A stretch of DNA of 26,106 bases from JAKPCT01 sp029553165 (GCA_035359995.1 DAORZT010000040.1:1-26106); one strand, 5' to 3'; numbered from the stretch's first letter, positions 16,819 to 24,649 are shown. Numbers and translations: made by a program. The notes: generated from the sequence alone by a model not told the origin.

Positions 16819-16851
16819 TTTTGAAAAACTGTTGACGAGTTATAATGTCAA
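16819..16851 (+). promoter_or_regulatory. Candidate promoter and overlapping inverted repeat before the DUF1614-spoIIP operon
   Basis: A perfect TATAAT (16841-16846) with a weak TTTTGA (16819-16824) at 16 nt. The -10 box lies inside an inverted repeat, TTGAC (16832-16836) and GTCAA (16847-16851), which could be an operator. Transcription would start near 16853, just before the first pairing segment of the leader. Confidence 0.45.
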
Positions 16852-16856
16852 AACTC

Positions 16857-17041
16857 GAGGTATTTAGTGAGTTATCCATTTCCGAAATACGTGCTTACAT
16901 CTTCCTCAAACGGTAATTATGAAGTGGAACATTTGGTCGGTGAGAAAAAGTATTAAAAAAGAAATACCTCCAATTAATACCATCTTTCTTCACAGCATAA
17001 GCAACAAAAAAGATGGTAAATCTATATCAAAGAGGAGGTAT
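16857..17041 (+). promoter_or_regulatory. Structured leader with alternative pairing and a buried SD site
   Basis: The segment AAATACCTCC (16962-16971) can pair with GAGGTATTT (16857-16865, 9 bp) or with the SD region GGAGGTAT (17034-17041, 8 bp). Between the latter two lies a 10-bp hairpin, TACCATCTTT (16978-16987) with AAAGATGGTA (17009-17018). The pairings are mutually exclusive: the first frees the SD of the next gene, the second buries it. I do not recognise a known riboswitch class. The pairings are seen in the sequence; the regulatory role is inference. Confidence 0.55.
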
Positions 17042-17046
17042 AAGCA

Positions 17047-17727
17047 ATGATTGGTGTAGTGTTGCTGGTAATAGTGAGTATCTTGATATTTTTAGGTCTG
17101 GCGCAGCGAGTGCTGGACCAGTTGTATTTAAGTGATCGGGGAGGATTACTTGTTATCGCGGCTATGGTTGCGGGTAGTTTTGTCGATATCCCGATCATGC
17201 GTGATCCCAGTGTTTCTTTGAATGTTGGCGGGGCATTAGTCCCGATTGGCTTGGCAATTTATGTCCTGGTTAAAGCCGGTTCGCGTAAAGAAGTCTGGCA
17301 TTCGATTCTAGGGATTGTATTAACTGCCGGGGTTTTATATGCAGTAACGAAACTCTATCGCTTCGATGTTGACCAGGGCTTTATTGATCCGCAATACCTC
17401 TGGGCGATCATCGCGGCCGTTATTGCTTATGTAATCGGTCGTTCCCGGCGGCTTGCCTATATTATCGCGACATTAGGCGTCTTATTTATGGATCTGGTTC
17501 ATGTTGTGGAGTCGGGGGTTAGATATTTGAATGCACCTACAATGATCGGTGGCGCAGGTGCTTTTGATACCATAGTTGTTGCCGGAGTGTTAGCGGTATT
17601 AATTACTGAAGTTTTAGGTGAAAGTTTAGAGGCGCTTCAGGGAGGGCCATCAGAAAAAGGCAAGTCCAAAGAGTTGGTTAATGCCCTGGATCATCCTGAA
17701 GGAACTGAAGAGAGAAAGGAGGAGTAA
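17047..17727 (+). CDS. DUF1614-like polytopic membrane protein
   Basis: A 226-residue membrane protein with about six or seven hydrophobic segments (around residues 3-20, 32-48, 62-77, 85-100, 115-131, 138-152 and 175-192) and a charged, Glu/Lys-rich cytoplasmic tail of about 30 residues. Sequence and place match DUF1614 proteins, which have no proven function but are widespread in Firmicutes. It opens the operon containing spoIIP with only 2 nt to the next start, so a link to sporulation or the engulfing membranes is inferred. AGGAGGTAT gives an excellent SD site, which the leader can hide. Confidence 0.8.
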   Translation: MIGVVLLVIVSILIFLGLAQRVLDQLYLSDRGGLLVIAAMVAGSFVDIPIMRDPSVSLNVGGALVPIGLAIYVLVKAGSRKEVWHSILGIVLTAGVLYAVTKLYRFDVDQGFIDPQYLWAIIAAVIAYVIGRSRRLAYIIATLGVLFMDLVHVVESGVRYLNAPTMIGGAGAFDTIVVAGVLAVLITEVLGESLEALQGGPSEKGKSKELVNALDHPEGTEERKEE

Positions 17728-17729
17728 CA

Positions 17730-18845
17730 ATGGATCGACGTCGGCTGTTATCTGCCGTTTGTTGTCTGGTTTTATTGTTTTCACTGACTGCGTCAGCAGT
17801 TGCCGAGGTTGAATTGGATGGTAAATTTATGACGATGGTTACCAAGCAAGGTGAGGTGATCTGTCGAACAGCACGTCAGATTGAGATTGGTGATCGGTAT
17901 TTAAACAGCAATAACCGACTATATGAGGTTTACCAGATAGATGGCGAGCGGGCTTTCGTTAAGCTGGTTAAAGAGGAACGAAAAGCCGAAGGATTCTTCT
18001 CCAAATTAAAAACAACAACATTGCAAATTTGGAATTTGAATCTATTTGAAGCAAGGACCAATAAAAAAGGGTCAGTAGCCATTTATCATACTCATTCTGA
18101 TGAATCTTATGCACCGACCGACGGGACTTCCAGTATCAGAGGCAAGGGTGGGATCCATGATGTCGGAGAGGAACTAAAACAATCACTTCAACAGAATGGT
18201 GTTCCGGTAATCTATTCAAGGGTTTCTCATGAACCGCATGATGCAATGGCTTATGAGCGTTCACGGCGGACGGCAATGCAACTTTTAAGGCAACGGCCTT
18301 CAATTATCTTGGATATTCACCGTGATGCTGTCCCCCGGGAAGAGTATGCCCATGAAATAAACGGTAAGGGAGTAACCAAGCTCCAATTGGTTGTCGGTCG
18401 TGAAAATCCAAATTTTAATGCGACCAATGATTTTGCCAAACAAATTATGCGTGTGGTTAACCGGAAGCATCCCGGTTTTGTCAAAGGGATTTTTTATGGT
18501 AAAGGAAAGTATAATCAAGATTTAACCCCGCGGTTAATGTTAATAGAATTTGGTACCAATACCAATCATAAAGAGTCGGCGCAACGGGCAGCTGAATATT
18601 TTGCTGCTGCTGCCAGTGAAATTGTGCAAGGAAATGCCGGCAATGGGATTGCCAACCGGGGCGGTTGGAGGAGTTTATTCTGGATCATTGCGGCGTTAAT
18701 TGCCGGAGTAGGCCTATTTATCCTCATTAACCGCGGCGGGTTGAAGGACCTGTCCAAAGAGTTTACCGGAGCTGTTGGTGAAAATGTAGAATCAAAAGAA
18801 GAAGCACCCGACAACAATCAGGATCAGAATCAGGAGTCTCCTTGA
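17730..18845 (+). CDS. spoIIP: Stage II sporulation protein P, cell-wall amidase
   Basis: A 371-residue SpoIIP-family amidase/endopeptidase. Together with SpoIID and SpoIIM, SpoIIP thins peptidoglycan and drives engulfment of the forespore. It has a signal or anchor segment (residues 8-24), a short N-terminal domain, and the Amidase_3-type domain at about 112-295 with the metal/catalytic motif HTHSDE (His120, His122, Glu125), DIHRDA (His near 197) and LIEFGTN near 270. Unusually, it also has a hydrophobic helix near the C-terminus (about 312-332, FWIIAALIAGVGLFILI) and a charged tail, so it may be anchored at that end. GGAGGAG precedes the ATG. The next gene starts inside its stop codon. Confidence 0.92.
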   Translation: MDRRRLLSAVCCLVLLFSLTASAVAEVELDGKFMTMVTKQGEVICRTARQIEIGDRYLNSNNRLYEVYQIDGERAFVKLVKEERKAEGFFSKLKTTTLQIWNLNLFEARTNKKGSVAIYHTHSDESYAPTDGTSSIRGKGGIHDVGEELKQSLQQNGVPVIYSRVSHEPHDAMAYERSRRTAMQLLRQRPSIILDIHRDAVPREEYAHEINGKGVTKLQLVVGRENPNFNATNDFAKQIMRVVNRKHPGFVKGIFYGKGKYNQDLTPRLMLIEFGTNTNHKESAQRAAEYFAAAASEIVQGNAGNGIANRGGWRSLFWIIAALIAGVGLFILINRGGLKDLSKEFTGAVGENVESKEEAPDNNQDQNQESP

Positions 18846-19309
18846 AAGTAGTTTACCACTGTTTTGGTGGAGCGCATGCTTCACCAACAGCTGCTGCAAT
18901 TCATTTAGGGATTTTAGCCATCGATCGGTTGCCTTCACTGCGTGATTTTAAAAAAGTACCTTATTTTGATCAAATAACCAACCTGGAACATGGCAGACTG
19001 ATAAAAGTCGGAGATGATCACTTAAATAACGAGATCTTTATCCTGGGTCGTCGTAACTCAGCACAGATTGCAATCAATATCATCAAAGAATTCTCAAAGA
19101 TAAACGGTGTTAATCCTGATGATTATCTCTTTGTGGATTGTGTACAGTTATATAATCCGCTGATGATTACCGGCGGTTTTTCATCCCGGGCAATGGGCTT
19201 AGTAACGATCGGAAGACCGTTGGTTACCATCGGGACGCTCTTATCCTTTACCAGTCTTGTTAAAAAGGTCAAAAAAACGCTTGATTTTCTTGAAAAAAGG
19301 TCAAAATGA
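18842..19309 (+). CDS. DUF3189 family protein, copy 1
   Basis: A 155-residue soluble protein of the DUF3189 family, found mainly in spore-forming Firmicutes and of unknown function. The opening VYHCFGGAHAS, followed by an AAAIHLG helix, is the family hallmark (C-F-x-G-x-H-x-S). The start is TTG at 18842, overlapping the spoIIP stop by 4 nt, with AGGAG a few nt upstream. It overlaps the second copy by 4 nt, so the two are translationally coupled. Position in an operon with spoIIP and spoVAE suggests a sporulation role, which is inference. Confidence 0.85.
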   Translation: MKVVYHCFGGAHASPTAAAIHLGILAIDRLPSLRDFKKVPYFDQITNLEHGRLIKVGDDHLNNEIFILGRRNSAQIAINIIKEFSKINGVNPDDYLFVDCVQLYNPLMITGGFSSRAMGLVTIGRPLVTIGTLLSFTSLVKKVKKTLDFLEKRSK

Positions 19310-19764
19310 AGATATTTTACTTCTGTTTTGCAGGATCACATTCTTCAGTAATTGCAGCAAATATTCATTTAAGACGTTTACCGGAGGGTCAAATCCCAAC
19401 GGTTGCAGAGATCGTTACGGTTAACGAGTTTGACCGGAGGAGTTTAAAGGATGCCGGTATTCCCTATTTTTTAGGAAAAGATGACAACGGAAATGATGTT
19501 TATGTAATTGGATTGGGGAAAGACCGGGAGATTGGCCTGCAAACAATTTACCATCTTTTAGAGCAACTTGCAGTTCCTACAGTTGAATGGAAGTTTTTTG
19601 ACACGCTGTCAGAGATTAATTGGTTGACTAAACTGGGGGGATTTTTGTCAGGACGGTTAGGACTGGTTTCGATTGGAAGAGTCCTTGCTGCTAAAGGTAT
19701 CCAAGGGTGTTATTTTCGCTTAACTGATGTCGTTAAAAAGGCAAAGGAGTGGAGCAATGAGTAG
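19306..19764 (+). CDS. DUF3189 family protein, copy 2
   Basis: A 152-residue paralogue of the preceding gene, with the same opening pattern (FYFCFAGSHSS and an AANIHL helix) and the shared GGFLSGRLGLVSIGR block near the C-terminus (GGFSSRAMGLVTIGR in copy 1). The two have diverged strongly, so the duplication is old. They could form a heterodimer, given their coupling through ATGA at 19306. The 3' end overlaps spoVAE by 8 nt. Function unknown. Confidence 0.85.
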   Translation: MKIFYFCFAGSHSSVIAANIHLRRLPEGQIPTVAEIVTVNEFDRRSLKDAGIPYFLGKDDNGNDVYVIGLGKDREIGLQTIYHLLEQLAVPTVEWKFFDTLSEINWLTKLGGFLSGRLGLVSIGRVLAAKGIQGCYFRLTDVVKKAKEWSNE

Positions 19765-20317
19765 GAAAGTTATTGTACTTACTGACGGAGATCGGGTTGC
19801 CAAACAAGTAGTGGAACAGGTTGCCAAAAATGTTGGTGGCCGAGCAATATCTTTATCAGCAGGAAATCCAACCGCAGTTTCTGGTGAGGAGATCGCGCAA
19901 GCGGTAAAGTCAGCCCCCCATGATCCTGTGTTGGTGATGGTTGATGACTGCGGATCGAAAGATACCGGTTATGGGGAACGTGCGTTGGAAGAATTAGTGC
20001 AAGATCCGGATATCGAAATAATTGGCGCGGTAGCAGTAGCTTCCAATACCAGTGATGTTGAGGGTGTCCCGGTGAATCTCTCGGTCACCAGAGACGGACA
20101 GATTATCGACGCGTCAGTAAATAAAGACGGTGATCCACTCCCCAATAATCATATAATCAACGGTGACACTGTTGACATCCTCAACCGGTTGAAGATACCG
20201 ATCATTGTCGGGGTAGGTGACTTAGGAAAGATGAACGATGCGGACCTGGTTGAAGACGGAGCTAAAATTACGACAATGGCAGTTAATGAGATTTTAAAAC
20301 GAAGCAACCTCCATTGA
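19757..20317 (+). CDS. spoVAE: Stage V sporulation protein AE (SpoVAEa type)
   Basis: A 186-residue cytoplasmic protein strongly resembling the SpoVAEa product of the spoVA operon, involved in dipicolinate handling in spores. Recognisable blocks are KVIVLTDGD at the start, SAGNPTAVSGEEIAQ, PHDPVLVMVDDCG, VAVASNT and the C-terminal GDTVDILNRLKIPIIVGVGDLGKM. The start is ATG at 19757 (10 codons into the open frame) with AAAGGAGTGG upstream. It is the last gene of the DUF1614-spoIIP operon and is not next to the rest of a spoVA operon here. Confidence 0.9.
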   Translation: MSRKVIVLTDGDRVAKQVVEQVAKNVGGRAISLSAGNPTAVSGEEIAQAVKSAPHDPVLVMVDDCGSKDTGYGERALEELVQDPDIEIIGAVAVASNTSDVEGVPVNLSVTRDGQIIDASVNKDGDPLPNNHIINGDTVDILNRLKIPIIVGVGDLGKMNDADLVEDGAKITTMAVNEILKRSNLH

Positions 20318-20438
20318 ATCCCGATTGAAAACAGTAACCAGTTGTTAACATTAATACTTTAACATAAAAAGCAGGAAACTGTGGTAGAAATAAGAATTAT
20401 TAATAAGGAATAGTTTCAAATAAAGACAGGAGTAGTCT

Positions 20439-21353
20439 ATGAAAATCGGTATTCCAAGAGCATTACTCTATTATTGGTATGGTCATGAATGGGAATCATT
20501 CTGGCGGGATTGTGGTGTCGAGGTTGTGGTCTCTGGACCGACTGATCGTTCCACTATTGAGGATGGAGCTAAAGTGGCCTTAGACGAACTCTGTCTGCCG
20601 GTTAAAATATTTTTGGGACATGTTATTAAGTTGGCGAAACGGGTGGACCGGATCATGATCCCGCATCTAATCAAAGTTGAACCTAATGCTTATATCTGTC
20701 CCAAGTTTATGGGGTTGCCTGATGTTGTGAGGCATACCTTACCTGAATTGGTTGATCAATTATTAATTGTCAAAGTCGGACCCAAGCAAGTTGATCAGTT
20801 TAAAGCAATGCAAACAGCTGCCGGGCAGCTTGGAATTAAAATTAAGAATCAAAAATCAAAAGTCACAGGACTAAATCCGGCCTTAAAATGCCTCAACAAT
20901 CTGTCAAAGGACCGTACGCACCATCAATTAACGATTGGGATCTTAGGACATCCGTATTGTGTATATGATTCCTGCTTTAATCTTAATTTGTTGAAGCGCT
21001 TGACGGAAAACAATGTCAATATTATTACACCGGAGATGTTACCTGAATCTTGCCGGGGGATTGGTGCCGGTAAGTTAGAAAAAGAACTGTTTTGGACAGT
21101 CGGACGGTACCAGTTTGATGCGTTGGAATGGATGCTTCATGGAGCAGAAACTCAAATTGACGGATTTATTCAGGTAATGCCTTTTGCCTGCGGTCCGGAA
21201 GCAATTGTCGGTGACCTGTTGGAGCGGCGAATTAAACAGGCAGGAAAACCACTTTTGAAGCTATCTTATGAAGAACATAGTGGTGAAGCCGGTGTCATAA
21301 CCAGATTGGAAGCATTTTTGGATCTTATCAGGTATCGGAGTAAAGTATGTTAA
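20439..21353 (+). CDS. DUF2229 protein related to acyl-CoA dehydratase activases
   Basis: A 304-residue protein of the DUF2229 family, a domain otherwise found fused to 2-hydroxyacyl-CoA dehydratase activases. It begins IGIPRALLYY and has conserved cysteines in DELCLPVKIFLGH, ICPKFMG, GHPYCVYDSCFN and PFACGPEA, suggesting a bound iron-sulfur cluster. The C-terminal block YEEHSGEAGVITRLEAFLD recurs in the next gene, so the two are paralogous. AGGAG precedes the ATG. It starts a three-gene cassette, overlapping its successor by 7 nt. The role is unknown; it is probably the acceptor component for the ATP-driven electron donor encoded two genes down. Confidence 0.82.
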   Translation: MKIGIPRALLYYWYGHEWESFWRDCGVEVVVSGPTDRSTIEDGAKVALDELCLPVKIFLGHVIKLAKRVDRIMIPHLIKVEPNAYICPKFMGLPDVVRHTLPELVDQLLIVKVGPKQVDQFKAMQTAAGQLGIKIKNQKSKVTGLNPALKCLNNLSKDRTHHQLTIGILGHPYCVYDSCFNLNLLKRLTENNVNIITPEMLPESCRGIGAGKLEKELFWTVGRYQFDALEWMLHGAETQIDGFIQVMPFACGPEAIVGDLLERRIKQAGKPLLKLSYEEHSGEAGVITRLEAFLDLIRYRSKVC

Positions 21354-22471
21354 AAGTTACCTTTCCTCATATCGGAAATTCGCATATACCTTTTAAAACA
21401 TTATTAAGCGAATTGGGGGTAGAACCGGTTATTCCCCCTCCAATATCAGCCCGGACGATTACTTTAGGGACCAAAATCGCTCCCGAATTTGCCTGTTTTC
21501 CTTTGAAAGTCAATTTAGGTAACTATATTGAAGCAATTGAGGCCGGAGCGGAAGTGATCCTGATGGCTGGTGGGGTTGGGCCCTGCCGTTTTGGCTATTA
21601 CGGAGAAGTGCAACGGGAGATTTTGGCTGATGCTGGTTACAACGTTGAGTTTTTGGTCTTTGAAGCTCCCAAAACGCACCCCCTTGAGCTGTGGACGAAG
21701 ATTAAGCATTTCTTTCCGCGGCACCGTTTGGCCGATTTTAAACGGGCAATTCATTTAGCCTGGCTGAAGGCAGAGGCTATTGACAAATTTGACCGGTTAG
21801 TGGCTCAAATTCGTCCGCAGGAAAAGGTGTCCGGGACTACTTCGGCAATTCAGGCTAAATTTTATCATTTGCTTGATGCTGTTGATACGAAAGTGGCAAT
21901 TAAACGACTTGCTGATGACTTTATTAACGAACTTCAAAATATTCCATTGAAGGATCAACATCTTCCAAGATTACGAATTGTGCTTTTAGGAGAGATCTAT
22001 CTGGTGCTTGAATCCCGGGTTAATTTCCAGATTGAGCGATTACTTGGTGAAATGGGTGTAATTGTTGAGCGGACGATCTATTTTACTGATTGGGTTCGGG
22101 ATCAATTAGTGTTAAGCATCTTTAAACCTAATTGGAATAAAGCTTCACATTTATTAGCTAAACCGTATTTACAAAGTTTTGTCGGTGGTCATGGTATCGA
22201 GACAGTTGCGCATACAGTTGCTGCCGGCGTCAACCGTTATGATGGTGTGATTCAGCTGGCACCGTTTACGTGTATGCCGGAGATTGTTGCCATGCAGACT
22301 TTACCTAATATAACTAAGGAATTAAATATCCCGGTCCTGTCAATTATTATTGATGAACATTCAGCGGAAGCGGGAGTTAAAACCAGACTGGAAGCTTTTG
22401 TGGATTTACTGGCACATCGTAAAAATAGACGAGTTGGAGGAAGAAAACTTGAAGTTATTTCTGGGAATTGA
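21347..22471 (+). CDS. 2-hydroxyacyl-CoA dehydratase D-component-like protein
   Basis: A 374-residue protein related to DUF2229 and the D (small) subunit of 2-hydroxyacyl-CoA dehydratases. It has conserved cysteine sites in EFACFPLKVNLGNY, GVGPCRFGYYGE and PFTCMPE, and the end block DEHSAEAGVKTRLEAF shared with the preceding protein. In large fused activases the corresponding part lies at the C-terminus. No hydroxyacyl-CoA dehydratase A or B subunit is seen nearby, so a fermentation role is not supported; the substrate is unknown. It overlaps the upstream gene by 7 nt and the activase gene by 23 nt. Confidence 0.8.
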   Translation: MLKVTFPHIGNSHIPFKTLLSELGVEPVIPPPISARTITLGTKIAPEFACFPLKVNLGNYIEAIEAGAEVILMAGGVGPCRFGYYGEVQREILADAGYNVEFLVFEAPKTHPLELWTKIKHFFPRHRLADFKRAIHLAWLKAEAIDKFDRLVAQIRPQEKVSGTTSAIQAKFYHLLDAVDTKVAIKRLADDFINELQNIPLKDQHLPRLRIVLLGEIYLVLESRVNFQIERLLGEMGVIVERTIYFTDWVRDQLVLSIFKPNWNKASHLLAKPYLQSFVGGHGIETVAHTVAAGVNRYDGVIQLAPFTCMPEIVAMQTLPNITKELNIPVLSIIIDEHSAEAGVKTRLEAFVDLLAHRKNRRVGGRKLEVISGN

Positions 22472-23441
22472 TGTTGGTTCGGTAAGTACTAATGTTGTTC
22501 TGATTAATCAGCAGGGAAAAATAGTCGAAAAACTCTACATCCGCTCTCAAGGCAATCCGGTTGGCTCAGTTCAACGGGGATTATTACAGATCAGCAAAAA
22601 ATTGAAGGACTTTGAGATTGCCGGGGTAGGGACTACGGGATCGGGAAGGCAACTGATCGGTAGTTTATTGGGTGCCGACTTGATTAAGAATGAGATTACT
22701 GCTCATGCAATCGCTTGTCTGAATTTAGAACCGGAAGTCAGGACCATCATTGAAATTGGTGGGCAAGATTCGAAGTTGATTTTGATCCGGGATGGAATTG
22801 TCAGTGATTTTGCAATGAATACCGTCTGTGCTGCCGGTACCGGTTCATTTTTGGACCAACAAGCAGCCCGGCTCAACATGGGGATTGCTGAGCTGGGAGT
22901 TCGGGCCGCCGAGGGTAAGCATCCGGTCCGGATCGCAGGACGGTGTGCGGTCTTTGCCGAATCGGACATGATCCATAAACAACAGATGGGGCACCGGATT
23001 GAAGATATTTTAGCCGGTTTATGTCACGCCTTGGTAAGAAATTTCTTAAACAATCTTGCTAAAGGCCGGGAACTGAAAGGACCAATTATTTTTCAAGGCG
23101 GAGTAGCTGCTAATAAAGGGATTCGATTGGCATTTGAAGAGGTCCTTGGCGAACCGCTGATCATTCCCGAACATTATGATGTAATGGGAGCACTGGGAGT
23201 TGCATTGTTAGTGAGAGACGAGATGTTAGCTACCAAACGTGAAACCAGGTTTAAAGGATTTGACTTAATCAATTCCACGATTTCAACTTCCAGTTTTGAT
23301 TGTGAAGGCTGCGCCAATCTATGTGAAGTGGTTGAACTGCGTCAGGATAATCAATTAATTGCCTGTTTGGGAGATAAATGCGGCAAGTGGAGTCAACGCA
23401 TTGAAACACTTACACTTAATCAAGCGAGTCAGGTAGGGTAA
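22449..23441 (+). CDS. Acyl-CoA dehydratase activase (BadF/BcrA/HgdC family ATPase)
   Basis: A 330-residue ASKHA-fold ATPase that injects a high-energy electron into a partner protein at the cost of ATP. It shows GIDVGSVSTN (6-15), GTTGSGR (from about 61), IEIGGQDSK (about 101) and CAAGTGSFLDQQ. Cys127 and Cys166 stand at the same numbers as the cluster cysteines of HgdC, which bridge a 4Fe-4S cluster across the dimer. Beyond the usual about 260 residues is an extra cysteine module, C285xxC288xxxC292 and C306xxxxC311, like the linker of the large fused activases. The start is TTG at 22449 with GGAGGAAG upstream; the longer frame lacks an SD. Confidence 0.9.
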   Translation: MKLFLGIDVGSVSTNVVLINQQGKIVEKLYIRSQGNPVGSVQRGLLQISKKLKDFEIAGVGTTGSGRQLIGSLLGADLIKNEITAHAIACLNLEPEVRTIIEIGGQDSKLILIRDGIVSDFAMNTVCAAGTGSFLDQQAARLNMGIAELGVRAAEGKHPVRIAGRCAVFAESDMIHKQQMGHRIEDILAGLCHALVRNFLNNLAKGRELKGPIIFQGGVAANKGIRLAFEEVLGEPLIIPEHYDVMGALGVALLVRDEMLATKRETRFKGFDLINSTISTSSFDCEGCANLCEVVELRQDNQLIACLGDKCGKWSQRIETLTLNQASQVG

Positions 23442-23466
23442 ATTATTCAGTTAGGGATGAGTCATT

Positions 23467-23970
23467 ATGTTACCGGATATCATCAAAAAGAATCTGAAGA
23501 TTCTGTTTGTTGGGATTAATCCCGGGACAAGGAGTGGTCAAATAGGGCATCATTTTGCCGGTCATTCGAATCGGTTTTGGAAGTTTCTCTATGAATCCGG
23601 ACTAACCGTAGTTAAACTTGATCCTACCGAGGACCGTTTGTTATTGGAATATGATTATGGGATTACTAATATTGCCCCTCGGGTTACAGCGACAGCAGCG
23701 GAATTGACTGCTGCAGAGCTTAAAGAAGGGGCTTTAGTTTTGAAGCAGTTGATTGTTGATTATCACCCTCGGGTCGTAGCTTATATGGGCAAAGTGGTCT
23801 ATCAGTATTTGGCACAGCAAAAAGAGTTTCAGTGGGGGGTTCAGAGCCAGGCAGTTATTGAAGGGATAATTGATTTTGTAATCCCTAATCCAAGCGGTTT
23901 AAACCGGATGCCGGCTGCTGAACAATTAAAATATTATCAAGAGTTAAAAGAGTTAATTGCAAAACTTTAG
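23467..23970 (+). CDS. mug: G/U mismatch-specific uracil-DNA glycosylase, Mug/TDG type
   Basis: A 167-residue DNA-repair glycosylase removing uracil or thymine opposite guanine. The catalytic motif GINPG (16-20) places Asn18 exactly as in E. coli Mug, and the DNA-intercalating block NPSGLNR lies near residue 140. Length is as expected (E. coli 168). GGGATGAG precedes the ATG. It follows the activase gene by 25 nt in the same direction and may ride on that transcript; no functional link is evident. Downstream is an AT-rich inverted repeat (about 23985-24000) too weak to call a terminator. Confidence 0.93.
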   Translation: MLPDIIKKNLKILFVGINPGTRSGQIGHHFAGHSNRFWKFLYESGLTVVKLDPTEDRLLLEYDYGITNIAPRVTATAAELTAAELKEGALVLKQLIVDYHPRVVAYMGKVVYQYLAQQKEFQWGVQSQAVIEGIIDFVIPNPSGLNRMPAAEQLKYYQELKELIAKL

Positions 23971-24013
23971 CGCCAAAGTTATTGACTTTTTTTAAAAAGT
24001 TATGTTGTATTAC

Positions 24014-24042
24014 TTGAAAAAATATGTAATAATTAATAATAA
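24014..24042 (+). promoter_or_regulatory. Possible promoter of the cupin gene
   Basis: TTGAAA (24014-24019), a 17-nt spacer and TAATAA (24037-24042). The region is very AT-rich, so this is a weak call. It would give a long leader of about 90 nt. Confidence 0.3.
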
Positions 24043-24137
24043 GGACAATTTTAATAAATATTTAACAATAATAAATAATGATATATATGGTTTCTTTGAA
24101 ATATGGATGTTAAATCAGAAAAAGAAAGGAATGAATA

Positions 24138-24413
24138 ATGATGAAAACCATAATTGTTACCAAACCTGCGGCAGCTGAATTAGAAGAACTAAGAGTGACC
24201 GAATGGCCGATCTGGGAATGTGAGCCTTCACATTTTGACTGGTTTTATAATGATAAAGAAGTTTGTTATATTTTAGAAGGGGAAGTGACAGTAAAAACAG
24301 CAGATGATATTGTTACCTTTGGTAAAGGAGATCTGGTCACTTTTCCGGCGGGCTTATCCTGTGAATGGAATGTTCATCAAAAAGTAAGAAAACATTATAA
24401 ATTTGGTGATTGA
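24138..24413 (+). CDS. Small cupin-domain protein
   Basis: A 91-residue single-domain cupin of the Cupin_3 (DUF861) type: EWPIWECEPSHFDW, then YNDKEVCYILEGEVTVK as the first cupin motif and FGKGDLVTFPAGLSCEW as the second. The His and Glu of the first motif are only partly kept, so metal binding is uncertain. Members include ureidoglycine aminohydrolase relatives and many unknowns; I do not assign a substrate. AAAGGAA lies before the tandem ATG codons; either 24138 or 24141 could be used. It is monocistronic, followed by a terminator. Confidence 0.85.
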   Translation: MMKTIIVTKPAAAELEELRVTEWPIWECEPSHFDWFYNDKEVCYILEGEVTVKTADDIVTFGKGDLVTFPAGLSCEWNVHQKVRKHYKFGD

Positions 24414-24448
24414 TAGTATCTATCTTGCCAATCCTGATAATTGGTCTG

Positions 24449-24478
24449 AAATCCCTACCTCCGGTTTGGGATTTTTTT
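24449..24478 (+). terminator. Intrinsic terminator after the cupin gene
   Basis: AAATCCC (24449-24455) pairs with GGGATTT (24468-24474), with a small inner ACC/GGT stem, and the T-run continues to 24478. Confidence 0.8.
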
Positions 24479-24649
24479 GCTTTATTTAATTTGAAATTCA
24501 ATTGTTGCTCTGGCTGTTTTAATTCTTTTTGAAAGTTGGTTTCATCTACAGTAGTTATTTGTTATAATTTTTTAAGTGGTATACTAATTTTCGTTTTAAA
24601 GATAATAACTGATTGTTGCTGGTCCAATCAATTTGAAAGGGGATTTAAA

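Noticed and set aside
16832..16846. TTGACG next to TATAAT read as a promoter
   Set aside because: Only 4 nt separate the boxes, so TTGACG cannot be the -35 for that -10. I kept TATAAT with a weaker upstream box and treated TTGAC/GTCAA as an inverted repeat.
23985..24000. ACTTTTT/AAAAAGT inverted repeat after mug
   Set aside because: All A/T apart from the outermost pair, so too unstable to call a terminator.
24536..24649. N-terminal extension of the SatD protein
   Set aside because: It would be translated from promoter-like intergenic sequence, has no SD, and is absent from the family; ATG at 24650 has a good SD.
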